From Akkermansia muciniphila (GTDB lineage: Bacteria > Verrucomicrobiota > Verrucomicrobiia > Limisphaerales > BJHT01), in contig CAMAUZ010000052.1 of NCBI GenBank assembly GCA_945861535.1, positions 1 to 55,207 on the forward strand: a DNA stretch of 55,207 nucleotides, read 5' to 3'. The translations under genes were made by a program, and so were the position numbers. The notes beneath the pieces were generated by a model that saw nothing but the letters and a program-made list of their open reading frames with translations, was not told the origin of the DNA and did not search any database. Position 1 is the first letter of the stretch. Each line of letters begins with the position of its first letter. Positions 17,289 through 25,440 of this stretch are shown in pieces.

Positions 17289-17852
17289 TCAAGGGTCGAG
17301 ATCGGCGTTGATCTCGGCCACGGTTCCCAGGCGGACGAAGTAGTCGAACTTCCCCTCGCCGCAGCGCCGTGCGAGATGGGCGACGATCAGCCGCGCCCGG
17401 TCCTCGGTTTCGCTCGGCCCCCGCATGTAGAACGGCTTGCCGTCTTTTCCATAGGTGAAAGCCTCGGTGCACGCCTCCGGTTGGATGCCCCCGAATACGC
17501 GGCTGGCTTTCTTGTAATCGGAATGCGGTGCGAAGCCCAGATTGGCCGCATATTTGACCGCGCCCTCGACCAGCTTGCGGGCACAGCAGGGCGCCAGCGG
17601 AACCATGGGAAAGTCGGCGGCGTAATGTCCGAGAATCCGCGCGCGATAGACCTCCGGCGTGGTGTCGTCGAGGTGCGCGATTTTTGCTCCGAGGCACCAA
17701 GTATCGATGCAGAACACGCCGACTTCGGCGCGCTGGCCGCCGGATTTGAAGCGGGCGACAACCACCCAGCCGATCCCTTTCTCAAAGATGTCGCTGGCAT
17801 AGTACGCTTCGTGGGAGGGCAGGGGATTGGTGGGTGGGATTGCTGCATTCAT
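17289..17852 (-). CDS. Conserved protein of unknown function (paralogue of 6687-7220)
   Basis: 187 residues from ATG 17852 (MNAAIPPTNPLPSHEAYYAS). Shared with the 6.7-kb paralogue: WVVVARFK, CLGAKIA, CCARKLVEGAVKYAANLGF, SDYKKASRVFGGIQPEA, GKPFYMRGP, and CGEGKFDY near the end. The N-terminal SDIFEKGIG segment is clearer here. No signal, membrane or known catalytic motif is visible. Two dispersed, strand-matched copies 10 kb apart suggest an old duplication rather than a recent one, because identity is moderate. Function unknown. Confidence 0.82.
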   Translation of the reverse strand: MNAAIPPTNPLPSHEAYYASDIFEKGIGWVVVARFKSGGQRAEVGVFCIDTWCLGAKIAHLDDTTPEVYRARILGHYAADFPMVPLAPCCARKLVEGAVKYAANLGFAPHSDYKKASRVFGGIQPEACTEAFTYGKDGKPFYMRGPSETEDRARLIVAHLARRCGEGKFDYFVRLGTVAEINADLDP

Positions 17853-17935
17853 CGGGTGTTGGTGTTGGATAAATGCGGGCAGGGCAGGGCGGGACTGTCA
17901 TTGGCGCTGCCACGAAATCTCCCGCTGGTGCTTGG

Positions 17936-17976
17936 TACTTCCTTTGAGTTTTGAGTTTTAGGCTTTGAGCTTTTCC
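17936..17976. repeat. AGCTCAA-heptad repeat arm (reverse orientation)
   Basis: CTTTGAGTTTTGAGTTTTAG then GCTTTGAGCTTTTCC, diverged heptads in the inverse orientation to the copy at 17.2 kb. The two flank the unknown-protein gene 17289-17852 as an inverted pair. Confidence 0.65.
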
Positions 17977-17978
17977 CC

Positions 17979-20105
17979 TTACGGCAGCACTTCCGGCGTC
18001 AGCGTGTACACCACGCGGTTGGTGCCGAGGTCGCTCTCGAGGGGTTCCACGAAGCCGTTGCGCGCGGAGAGGATGTCGCCGGTGCGGCGCCACTGCGCGT
18101 CGGCGGGTTCCTCGATGCGGCAGGTCTGGCGGCTTTTGCCGAGGGTGACGGTGGCGACGGAGTTGGTGAGGCGGACGGTGGTGGCGCGCACGCCGGTGAA
18201 GACGAGGGCGGGGAAGCGCAGGCGCAGTTCTTTCGCGGTGCCTTCGACGGTGGTGGTGACCTGCACGCGCTGCGGGGTGAGGTCGTAGTGCTCGAGGACG
18301 GCGTGGACGTTGGTGGTGCCGACCGGGTAGCGGACGGTGAAGCGCACGTGGTTCGGGGCGGTTTTCAGCACGGTGAGCTTGGGGACTTTTGCGAAGTCGA
18401 AGAGTTCCCCGGCCAGGGGTTTCCAGATGTCGCCGTCGCGCCACGCGACGCCGATGGCGAGCGGGTGATGGCGCAGCGGGAGCGAATCGCTGGGGCCGAT
18501 GACGCCCTCGACGCCGGTCTTGTGGAGGCGCACGAAGCCGGTGCTGTGGTAGTTGGTGTCGGGCTTGGTATCGAGCTCGACGTAGAGGCCGCCGGCGTTG
18601 GCGATGATCTTCCGAAATTCCGCCAGTTCGAACACGAAGCCGCCGACCTCGGCGGGTGCGACGGTGGCGAAGATCGTGTCGTCAGCGACGCGCCAGGCGA
18701 GGGCGAGCATCGAGGCGGTGAGGAGGTTGAAGTGCGAGTGGGAGGAGTATTTCTCGAAGCCGTGCTGTGCCGCGGGATCGAAGGCGTTTTTGACAACGTT
18801 GAGTTCACCCGAGGGCCGCACCCAGCGGCGGACAGACTGCCAGCTCAACTGGGCGCCGCGCTTGAAGGCCTGCGCGGCGAGGGTGTCGCCGGCCGCCTTT
18901 TTCCGCGTCGCCCAGAGTTCGAAGACGAAGGCTTGCTGTGCCTCGTTCCACTGGTGTTGCGAGCCGCGTCCGCCGGTGGGGACTTCGCCGAGGGGGGACT
19001 GGGCGAGCAGCGCCGTGAGCGCGCCGCGGTCGAGGAGTTCGTGGAGCAAGTCTTTGCCCGGCCCCGCGTATTCGTGCCACACGAGCTGGGCGAGGAAATG
19101 GCGCGCCATGCCGTCGTAGGCCACCGGGGCAAAGGTGTCGCGATACATGCCCTCCACGGTGAAGTTGCGCAGTTGCACGGGCAGATGCTGGTAGAGGAAG
19201 GCGGGGTCGCCGACGCCGTTGTATTGCCGGAGATATTCGCCGGTGAGCGCGCCCACGTTGTAGCTGGTGACGCGGGTGCGGGAGTCGGTGAGTCGGTCGC
19301 GATAGGCTCGGTTCGGAGCGATGGCGCGGAGCTGATTCTGCCACTGCTGGCGGCGCTCGGCGGTGACGAGCGGTTGCAGCCATTCGTAGGCGATCATGGC
19401 CGGAGCGATGCTCAGGTCGGCACCGGGGGATCTTTCATTGAGATTGACCACGCGCTGGAGGGTGTAGTCCAGCGCGAGGGCGGCGCTGCTGAGGAAGTTG
19501 GTGTCCTGCCCGCTGAGGACGAGGGCGGCGGCGACCACGGCGTAACAGGCGGTCGCGTTCTGCACTTCGCGGAACTGGAACTCATCCATGATCTTGCCGT
19601 CTGCGTCTTGAAAGCGCCGGAAGTAGGTGGCGTTGGCCTGAAGGTAAGGGAGGTAGTCCTGCCGTTTCATGACGGTGGGCGGGGCGTTCGTGGTGGACGC
19701 GGCCGCTGCGCCGCCGAGGTGCAGGCGGGCTTGTTGCCAGACGGGATCGAGCGGATAACGGTTGAGGGTGGTCGGCGCGCGGGTGGGTGGCGGCGGCGCG
19801 GCGACCGGGGGCGCGCCGGGGGGCACGGGAGGTGCCGCGGCGCGGGCGGGGGCGAGAGGGGCGGAGGTGCAGAGACAGAGGGCGAGGAGCAGGAGGAAGA
19901 GCTTTCCCAGAAGGCAAAGCCCGCGCGGCGCGGCGTGGAGCGGACGCGGAGCGGCGTTGGTTTGGAGTTCCGCCTTTAGGCGGCGGGTGCCCCGAATGGG
20001 CGCGGTGTGACAGCTTGCCATTGGCGTTCCGTTCAACGTCCCTCCGGCTAAAGCCGGAACTCCAAACCGGCGGCGGGTCGGGCGGCTCAGGGAAATGGGT
20101 TTCAT
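17979..20105 (-). CDS. Secreted polysaccharide-lyase-like protein with repeat-derived N-terminus
   Basis: 708 residues from ATG 20105 (MKPISLSRP); a GTG at 20123 is also possible. The hydrophobic signal (LCLLGKLFLLLLALCLC) lies unusually far in, near residues 63-79, because an inverted repeat at 19963-20072 encodes about residues 12-48 in frame. After a Pro/Ala-rich linker, the middle part is helical (ACYAVVAAALVLSGQDTNFL, MIAYEWLQPLV, MYRDTFAPVAYDGMARH, QHQWNEAQQAFVFELWATRK) and includes EKYSSHSHFNLL. The C-terminal third looks beta-rich. This order resembles the (alpha/alpha)-toroid plus beta-sandwich of heparinase/alginate-lyase-type proteins, but I cannot assign a family. A role in polysaccharide degradation is inferred. 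Confidence 0.7.
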   Translation of the reverse strand: MKPISLSRPTRRRFGVPALAGGTLNGTPMASCHTAPIRGTRRLKAELQTNAAPRPLHAAPRGLCLLGKLFLLLLALCLCTSAPLAPARAAAPPVPPGAPPVAAPPPPTRAPTTLNRYPLDPVWQQARLHLGGAAAASTTNAPPTVMKRQDYLPYLQANATYFRRFQDADGKIMDEFQFREVQNATACYAVVAAALVLSGQDTNFLSSAALALDYTLQRVVNLNERSPGADLSIAPAMIAYEWLQPLVTAERRQQWQNQLRAIAPNRAYRDRLTDSRTRVTSYNVGALTGEYLRQYNGVGDPAFLYQHLPVQLRNFTVEGMYRDTFAPVAYDGMARHFLAQLVWHEYAGPGKDLLHELLDRGALTALLAQSPLGEVPTGGRGSQHQWNEAQQAFVFELWATRKKAAGDTLAAQAFKRGAQLSWQSVRRWVRPSGELNVVKNAFDPAAQHGFEKYSSHSHFNLLTASMLALAWRVADDTIFATVAPAEVGGFVFELAEFRKIIANAGGLYVELDTKPDTNYHSTGFVRLHKTGVEGVIGPSDSLPLRHHPLAIGVAWRDGDIWKPLAGELFDFAKVPKLTVLKTAPNHVRFTVRYPVGTTNVHAVLEHYDLTPQRVQVTTTVEGTAKELRLRFPALVFTGVRATTVRLTNSVATVTLGKSRQTCRIEEPADAQWRRTGDILSARNGFVEPLESDLGTNRVVYTLTPEVLP
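19963..20072. repeat. Inverted repeat TTTGGAGTTCCGCCTTTAGG inside a coding start
   Basis: The arm GTTTGGAGTTCCGCCTTTAG and its reverse complement GGCTAAAGCCGGAACTCCAA are about 60 nt apart. The whole element is translated in frame at the N-terminus of the lyase-like protein (PALAGGTLNGTP ... RRLKAELQTNAA). Confidence 0.8.
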
Positions 20106-20130
20106 TTTCAGCGCAATTCTCACCCGAGTT

Positions 20131-20982
20131 TCACACGACGAATTCCAGCTCCGGCGGGCGCGGGATGAGGCCTTGCCCGTGCGCCCTCGTCAGGAAGCGG
20201 CGGATGGATTCACGGCCGGCGTCGCCGTAGTCGAGCGTCCAGTGATTCACGTACATTCCCACGAACTGGTCGGCCAGGTCGCGGCCCATGTCGCGGGCGT
20301 ATTGCAGCGCGTGCTGCACGGCTTCGGCGCGATGTTCGAGGCTGTAGCGGATGCTGGCGGTGAGGGTGTCTGAGATCGTTTTCCGCAAGGCGGGCGCGAG
20401 GCGTTTGTGGATGACGTTCCCGCCGAGGGGCAGGGGCAGGCCGTTGTTTTCCGCCTTCCACCACGCGCCCAGATCGACGCTGCATTCGAGGCCTTCGTTG
20501 CGATACGTGAGCTGTCCCTCGTGGATGATGAGGCCGACATCGGCGGCACCGGAACGCACGGTTTGAAAAATCTGGTCGAAGGGAACGACGACGTAATTGA
20601 AATCTTTGGCGGGGCGACCGAGCCACAGTTGCAGTGCGAGGAAGGCGCTGGTCATCGTACCGGGCACGGCGATTTTTTGGGTCGCGATTTCGGCGCGGGT
20701 GAAGCGCTGTTTGCCCACGAGCATCGGGCCGTAGCCGTCGCCCATGCTCGCGCCGCTGGGGAGCAGCGCGTACTGATCGCACACGTAGGCGTAGGCGTGG
20801 ATGCTGATGGCGGAGATGTCGAGTTCGCCGCGGGTGGCGCGTTCGTTGAGGGTCTGGATGTCCTGTAAAATGTGCTGAAACGTGAGGCCGTGCGCCGGGA
20901 TCAAGTCCTTGGCGAGCGCGTAAAACATGAAGGCGTCGTCCGGGTCGGGCGAGTGGCCGAGGGTGAGTGGCGGTTGGCTCAT
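20131..20982 (-). CDS. mqnD: 1,4-dihydroxy-6-naphthoate synthase (futalosine menaquinone pathway)
   Basis: 283 residues from ATG 20982 (MSQPPLTLGHSPDPDDAFMF). It has the MqnA/MqnD periplasmic-binding-like fold: HSPDPDDAFMFYALA at the start, RGELDISAISIHAYAYV, YALLPSGASMGDGYGPMLV, VPGTMTSAFLALQL, DVGLIIHEGQLTY and LGGNVIHKRL. The SIHAYAY and HEGQ segments favour MqnD over MqnA. It converts cyclic dehypoxanthine futalosine to 1,4-dihydroxy-6-naphthoate. No other mqn gene is in view except possibly the UbiD-family gene at 27.5 kb (compare MqnL). Its stop is 26 bp before the lyase-like gene in the same direction. Confidence 0.9.
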   Translation of the reverse strand: MSQPPLTLGHSPDPDDAFMFYALAKDLIPAHGLTFQHILQDIQTLNERATRGELDISAISIHAYAYVCDQYALLPSGASMGDGYGPMLVGKQRFTRAEIATQKIAVPGTMTSAFLALQLWLGRPAKDFNYVVVPFDQIFQTVRSGAADVGLIIHEGQLTYRNEGLECSVDLGAWWKAENNGLPLPLGGNVIHKRLAPALRKTISDTLTASIRYSLEHRAEAVQHALQYARDMGRDLADQFVGMYVNHWTLDYGDAGRESIRRFLTRAHGQGLIPRPPELEFVV

Positions 20983-21040
20983 AGGGGCGGGAGTTTCGTG
21001 GCGTGAGCCGGGAGATGTCGAACGGAAAAGGGGCGGGAGA

Positions 21041-21252
21041 AAGGACCAAGCTCAAAGCTCAAAGCTCAAGGGAAACGCCAAGCTCCACCGGCGAAGTCGG
21101 CCGCGTGGAGGTTTTCGCGAACCGCCGTAAGCGGCACCCTCGGGAAACCACGCCTGACCAGTTCGAGACGCACCATTGCCTAACTTGGCTTGGCGCTTGG
21201 ATGCGCTTGAGCCTTCCCTTGAGCTTTGAACTTTGAGCTTTGAGCTTCTCCC
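21041..21252. repeat. Inverted pair of AGCTCAA-heptad arms
   Basis: The left arm CAAGCTCAAAGCTCAAAGCT then CAAGGGAAACGCCAAGC (three heptads). The right arm CTTGGCGCTTGGATGCGCTT ... CTTGAGCTTTGAACTTTGAG then CTTTGAGCTTC is its reverse complement, about 90 nt away. This is the clearest inverted pair of the family and occupies most of the 329-bp gap 20983-21311. Confidence 0.85.
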
Positions 21253-21311
21253 GCGCCCGGGTTTGTGTTCGCCGGGCGGGACGGATGCCCCGTAGAAACT
21301 GCGGCACGCAA

Positions 21312-21785
21312 ATGAATGCAACCGGATTGATTTACGAACGAGCGGCCGTCGTGGCGCACACGCAGGTGCTGGCGCGCAGCCTGCGGCACTGGACGGGGCG
21401 CGAGCTGCTGCCGGGCGTCACGGACGCGCGCGAACTGGCGCGGGGCGTATTTGCCGCGCCATTCGTGCTCGTGTCGCACGGCACGGAGGCGGACCCGGTC
21501 CTGAACTACGGCAATCAATCCGCCCTGACGCTCTGGGAGATGTCGTGGGAGGAACTCACCCGCACGCCTTCGCGTTTCACCGCCGAGGCGCCCAACCGCG
21601 AGGAACGCGCCCGTCTGCTCGCCGAGGTCAAGCGCCGCGGCTTCATCGACAACTACTCCGGCGTGCGCATCGCCAAGAGCGGCCGCCGCTTCCGCATCGC
21701 CTGCGCGACCGTGTGGAATCTCCTCGATGCTGCCGGCGCGCCGTGCGGCCAGGCGGCGATGTTCGGGCAGTGGGAGTTTTTGTGA
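21312..21785 (+). CDS. MEKHLA domain protein
   Basis: 157 residues from ATG 21312 (MNATGLIYERAAVVAHTQVL). The upstream in-frame stretch comes from the heptad repeat, so this ATG is preferred. The domain pattern matches MEKHLA proteins: RSLRHWTGRELLPG, APFVLVSHGTEADPVLNYGN, ALTLWEMSWEELTRTPSRFT, FIDNYSGVRIAKSGRRFRI and FGQWEFL at the end. MEKHLA resembles a PAS fold and is found in plant HD-ZIP III regulators; single-domain bacterial members are common in several phyla but have no proven role. No neighbour suggests a pathway. Confidence 0.88.
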   Translation: MNATGLIYERAAVVAHTQVLARSLRHWTGRELLPGVTDARELARGVFAAPFVLVSHGTEADPVLNYGNQSALTLWEMSWEELTRTPSRFTAEAPNREERARLLAEVKRRGFIDNYSGVRIAKSGRRFRIACATVWNLLDAAGAPCGQAAMFGQWEFL

Positions 21786-21801
21786 ACGCGCGCGGGCTGT
21801 C

Positions 21802-22251
21802 TCACGCGCGGGTTAAAGCGTTTTCGCTGATGAACAGATTGCGCGAGCGGAAGGCGGCGGGGCTTTCCAATATCAAAACCGCGCGCAAGGAGGCCATTTG
21901 CGAGGCGAACCACGGGCGGCGCAGTTTGCGATCCTCCGTGCCGACCCAGGCCGGGATCGGGAAGCCGTGGGCGCAGGCCAGATGCTCGGCAGTGGCCGCG
22001 AGATAGGCATCTTGCACCCGGCCCAGTTCGCCGAGTTGCGGTGCGAGCAATTCGGGCGTGGGCGACAAGGCCGTCGCGGCGGGCGCGCCGTAAAACTCAT
22101 CCAGAAAATTCGCCAGGCAGCGGTCGAAGGAATCGCCAGCGGCGGCGAGTTGCGCGACTTCGGCGAGTGTTTTCGGTCGTGGGTTTTGTCGGCTTCGGAC
22201 CACCGCTCCAGCCGCCAGCGTCGAGCCGTCGGCATTTTCTTGTGCGCTCAT
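21802..22251 (-). CDS. Hypothetical protein
   Basis: 149 residues from ATG 22251 (MSAQENADGSTLAAGAVVRS). Mostly helical, with LAEVAQLAAAGDSFDRCLAN in the middle and AFRSRNLFISENALTRA at the C-terminus, which I have an impression of from other uncharacterised bacterial proteins but cannot name. It is convergent with the MEKHLA gene, 16 bp apart. No signal peptide or membrane segment. Function unknown. Confidence 0.65.
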   Translation of the reverse strand: MSAQENADGSTLAAGAVVRSRQNPRPKTLAEVAQLAAAGDSFDRCLANFLDEFYGAPAATALSPTPELLAPQLGELGRVQDAYLAATAEHLACAHGFPIPAWVGTEDRKLRRPWFASQMASLRAVLILESPAAFRSRNLFISENALTRA

Positions 22252-22357
22252 AAGGGCGGGAGCCTATCGCGGGCCGGAACATCTTTCCACCTTCGCCGGC
22301 ACCGCTTCGGAGCCGCGCGCGCCTACGCACACAGCCGCCACGCCTGACGCCTCTCCC

Positions 22358-22474
22358 GGAGCGCCGATCTCCGATCCGGCGCGGTGCTACGTTGGCTTGC
22401 CCGGTCCACCGGGTTTGGAGACCAGCGCTCCAAAGAGCCGCGCCACGCATCACGCCTTACGCATCACGCCTCCC
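22358..22474. repeat. Palindrome plus CACGCAT/CACGCCT heptads
   Basis: GGAGCGCCGATCTCC (22358) faces GGAGACCAGCGCTCC (22420) as an imperfect inverted repeat. Immediately after, CACGCAT-CACGCCT-TACGCAT and CACGCCT form four consecutive heptads (about 22444-22471). It lies in the gap before the permease operon. Confidence 0.7.
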
Positions 22475-22535
22475 GTCCCCGCCCTTTTCCCTCGCCAACG
22501 CTCGCCCCCATCGGCCACGCTCCGCGCCGCGAACC

Positions 22536-23501
22536 ATGTGGCAATACCTGCTCAAACGGCTGGTGCATCTGATCCCGCTCCTCATCGGGGTGTCGTTGCT
22601 TACGTTTCTGCTGATGTCCCTCACGCCGGGTGACTACTACACGACGCTCTCGCAGAACCCCCAGATTTCCCCCGAAAAACTCGCCGAACTGCGCGCCAAG
22701 ATGCACCTCGATAAGCCGTGGTACGTGCAATATCTCTACTGGCTCAAGGGCGCAGTGCGCGGCGATTTCGGCTACTCCATCGCCTACAAAGTCTCCGCCA
22801 CGGAGCTGATCCTCTCGCGGCTTTGGAACACCTTCGTGCTGTCCTTCGCGGCCACCGTGCTCGTCTGGCTGGTGGCCGTGCCGCTGGGCATCTGGGCCGC
22901 TGTGAAAAAAGATTCGTGGGTGGACCGCGCCTGTTCGCTGATCGCGTTCATCGGCTTGTCGGTGCCGGAGGTCTTGCTGGCGCTGCTGGCGCTGCTCTTC
23001 GCGGCTTCGACGGGCTGGTTCCCGGTCGGCGGCGTACAGAGCGCGCTCTATGACCTGATGACGCCATCGGAGAAATTCTGGAATCGCGCGCATCATCTGG
23101 TGCTGCCCACCATCGTGCTCGCCGCGAGTTCGCTGGCGGGAATCATGCGCCAGATGCGCTCGAACCTGCTCGACACCTTGCGCTCGGAATACGTGACCAC
23201 CGCGCGCGCCAAGGGCCTCAGCGAAGGCCGGGTGATCTATAAACATGCGCTCCGCAACGCGATCAATCCGCTGCTGACCATCTTCGGCTATTCGCTCGCC
23301 GGTCTGCTCAGCGGCGCGTTCATCGTCGAGAACATCATGGCCTGGCCGGGTCTGGGCCGGCTCACGCTCGAAGCGCTTTTCGCCAAGGACTACCAGCTCG
23401 TGGTCGCGACCGTGGTGATGGCCACGGGCCTGCTCGTGGCGGGCAATTTCATCGCGGACCTGCTGCTGGCGTGGAGCGACCCGCGCATCCGGCTCAAGTG
23501 A
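22536..23501 (+). CDS. Opp/Dpp-type ABC transporter permease, subunit 1
   Basis: 321 residues from ATG 22536 (MWQYLLKRLVHLIPLLIGVS). Upstream in-frame codons lie in repeats, so this start is preferred. The pattern is of DppB/OppB permeases: an N-terminal TM, the extracytoplasmic loop with MHLDKPWYVQYLYWLKG and GDFGYSI, then five TM segments. The EAA loop is at RSEYVTTARAKGLSEGRVIY. It should pair with the permease at 23965 to move peptides or similar solutes across the inner membrane. A hicBA pair separates the two permease genes. Confidence 0.92.
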   Translation: MWQYLLKRLVHLIPLLIGVSLLTFLLMSLTPGDYYTTLSQNPQISPEKLAELRAKMHLDKPWYVQYLYWLKGAVRGDFGYSIAYKVSATELILSRLWNTFVLSFAATVLVWLVAVPLGIWAAVKKDSWVDRACSLIAFIGLSVPEVLLALLALLFAASTGWFPVGGVQSALYDLMTPSEKFWNRAHHLVLPTIVLAASSLAGIMRQMRSNLLDTLRSEYVTTARAKGLSEGRVIYKHALRNAINPLLTIFGYSLAGLLSGAFIVENIMAWPGLGRLTLEALFAKDYQLVVATVVMATGLLVAGNFIADLLLAWSDPRIRLK

Positions 23502-23552
23502 CCCAGCAAAAGCCTTTTGGCAAACCGACTGGAACCAAGTAAGGAATCCCGC

Positions 23553-23771
23553 ATGACACAACTCACGGCCATCATTCACCGCGGCGAGCCAGACGAAGGC
23601 GGTTTCTGGGCGACGTGCCTCGAAGTCCCCGGCGCCAACGGCCAGGGCGAAACGCGCGACGAATGCCTCGCCAGCCTCGCCGCGGCCGTGCGCCTCCTGC
23701 TGGACCTCGGGCGCGAAGAAGCTCTCCGTCTGGATCCCCAGGCCGAGACCGCCGAGCTGCTTGTGGCATGA
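23553..23771 (+). CDS. hicB: HicB-like antitoxin
   Basis: 72 residues from ATG 23553 (MTQLTAIIHRGEPDEGGFWA). It has the partial RNase-H-like HicB fold: an N-terminal strand pair, GGFWATCLEVPGANGQGETR and DECLASLAAAVRLLLDLGRE. AAGGA lies 8-12 nt upstream and could serve as ribosome binding site. It also overlaps a TTGGCA-17-TAAGGA promoter-like match. It overlaps hicA by 4 nt (ATGA), in the order antitoxin-toxin. Together they form a type II TA module sitting inside the transporter operon. Confidence 0.88.
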   Translation: MTQLTAIIHRGEPDEGGFWATCLEVPGANGQGETRDECLASLAAAVRLLLDLGREEALRLDPQAETAELLVA

Positions 23772-23962
23772 AGCGCCGCGCGCTCCTCAGTCACTTGCAG
23801 GAACACGGCTGTTCGTCGGTGCGCGAGGGTGGCAGCCACTCCATCTGGACCAATTCGAAAACGGGCCGTCGCGAGGCGATTCCTCGCCACAACGAAATCA
23901 AAAAGCATCTGGCCCGCTCAATTTGCAAAAACCTGTCCGTGCCGATTCCGCCGGGCGATTGA
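23768..23962 (+). CDS. hicA: HicA-like mRNA interferase toxin
   Basis: 64 residues from ATG 23768 (MKRRALLSHLQEHGC). It has the dsRBD-like HicA/YcfA features: KRRALLSHLQEHGC, the catalytic-His segment REGGSHSIWTN, and IPRHNEIKKHLARSICKNL. HicA cleaves mRNA and is neutralised by HicB, encoded immediately upstream with a 4-nt overlap. Its stop lies 2 nt before the ATG of the next permease gene, so it is probably co-transcribed with the transporter. Confidence 0.88.
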   Translation: MKRRALLSHLQEHGCSSVREGGSHSIWTNSKTGRREAIPRHNEIKKHLARSICKNLSVPIPPGD

Positions 23963-23964
23963 AC

Positions 23965-25035
23965 ATGTCTGCTGCCGCCACCACTGCGCCCGTTTCCCCA
24001 GGACAGATTTTCTGGCGACGCCTCCGCACCTACCGGACGGCGATGGCGGGCGGGGTCATCCTCATCGCGCTGTATTTATTCGCGCTCTTCGCCGGCTTTA
24101 TCGCGCCCTATCACTACGAACGGCAGGATCGCGAGCGGTTTTTTCATTCACCGATCTGGCCGCGGATCGAGGGCGTGCGGCTGGTCGTGCCGCGTTACGA
24201 ACAGGTGAAGGGACAGTTTGTCTATCAACGCGTGCCGGGCGATTCCAAGCCACTCAAGTTCTTCGTCCGCGGGGAGAAATACAGCTTCTTCGGACTCACC
24301 ACCGCGACGCTGCATCTCTTCGGCACCGGCGACGACGCTTACCCCGTGTATCTGTTCGGCACGGACCAGTTCGGGCGCGATGTGTTGTCGCGCGTGCTCT
24401 ACGGCTCGCAGATTTCCCTGTCGATCGGCGTGCTCGGCATTCTCCTGTCGTTCAGTCTCGGGATGCTCATCGGCGGCATCTCGGGCTATCACGGCGGGAC
24501 ACTGGACAATGTCATCATGCGCGTCTGCGAACTGATCATGTCCGTGCCGGGGCTGTATCTGATTATATCCCTGCGCTCGACCTTCCCACCGAAACTCAGC
24601 TCGACGCAGGTCTATGCGCTGATCGTGGTGATCCTGAGCTTGATCGGCTGGGCGAGCATGGCGCGGGTGATCCGGGGAATGACACTGTCGCTGCGCGAGC
24701 GACAGTTCGTGCTGGCGGCGCGGGCGCTGGGACAGCGGGAACTCACGATCATCTTGAAGCACATCCTCCCGAGCACGTTCTCCTATGTCATCATCGCGGC
24801 GACGTTGAGCGTGCCGTATTATATCCTCGGCGAAGTGGTACTGAGCTTCCTCGGCGTCGGCATTCAGGAACCGGACGCGAGCTGGGGCATCATGCTCAAC
24901 GCCGCGCAAAACACCGAGTATCTCCAGCGTTACCCGTGGCTGCTCGCGCCGGGCGTGGCCATCTTTGTCACCGTGCTGGCCTTCAACTTCCTCGGGGACG
25001 GGCTGCGCGATGCGGCCGACACGAAAAACCAGTGA
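23965..25035 (+). CDS. Opp/Dpp-type ABC transporter permease, subunit 2
   Basis: 356 residues from ATG 23965 (MSAAATTAPVSPGQIFWRRL), 2 nt after hicA. DppC/OppC-type: first TM GGVILIALYLFALFAGFIAP, a long soluble loop typical of the larger OppC subgroup, then LFGTDQFGRDVLSRVLYGSQ. The permease core follows with the EAA loop RERQFVLAARALGQRELTII and the C-terminal LAFNFLGDGLRDAADTK. It should form the channel with the 22536 product. No solute-binding protein gene is present in the window. Confidence 0.92.
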   Translation: MSAAATTAPVSPGQIFWRRLRTYRTAMAGGVILIALYLFALFAGFIAPYHYERQDRERFFHSPIWPRIEGVRLVVPRYEQVKGQFVYQRVPGDSKPLKFFVRGEKYSFFGLTTATLHLFGTGDDAYPVYLFGTDQFGRDVLSRVLYGSQISLSIGVLGILLSFSLGMLIGGISGYHGGTLDNVIMRVCELIMSVPGLYLIISLRSTFPPKLSSTQVYALIVVILSLIGWASMARVIRGMTLSLRERQFVLAARALGQRELTIILKHILPSTFSYVIIAATLSVPYYILGEVVLSFLGVGIQEPDASWGIMLNAAQNTEYLQRYPWLLAPGVAIFVTVLAFNFLGDGLRDAADTKNQ

Positions 25036-25040
25036 ACGCC

Positions 25041-25440
25041 AAATTTCGAATTGCGAATGAAGAATTGCGAATGGCCCAGACGCCCGCTGGTTGGCAAATT
25101 GGGAGTCGCCCGACAACCTGAAGCTGTAAAAGTCAAAGTTGTGAAAAATCCTGCACCTATTCTGCAATCCGCGAAAACGCTGGACGAATCCGAGAACCGG
25201 CTGACGGCGCAGTATCTCGGCATGCTCGCAGAACTATGCGCGGCTCGGGCCGAGGACCTCGCCGGTGAATTTCAGCCTTGGAAGCCGCGCTTTCTAACCT
25301 GCCAGACTGAGTTGAATCAGACTCGCACCTCGTCGCTCATGCCATGAGATACAAACTCCAAATGGTATCGGACGAGACGTGGCCCTCGCCGCTGCGGCAT
25401 TTCCATTCGTTATTTGTAATTCTAAATTCGTAATTTCCAT
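25041..25440. repeat. GAATTGC/GAATGAA heptad inverted pair flanking a 320-bp spacer
   Basis: Left arm GAATTGC-GAATGAA then GAATTGC-GAATGG (heptads, from 25049). Right arm CCATTCGTTATTTGTAATTC then TAAATTCGTAATTT (25401-25438) is the diverged reverse complement, running up to the ATG of the ATPase gene. The 403-bp gap between the second permease and the ATPase genes therefore looks like an inserted palindromic element. A weak open frame in the middle (to 25347) has no recognisable similarity. Confidence 0.75.

Noticed and set aside
18288-19979. Plus-strand open frame of 563 codons opposite the lyase-like gene
   Set aside because: Composition is Gly/Glu/Val-rich shadow; the minus strand has the signal peptide and structured domains.
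25051-25347. 98-codon frame between permease and ATPase genes
   Set aside because: It starts within a heptad repeat and has no recognisable domain or start signal.
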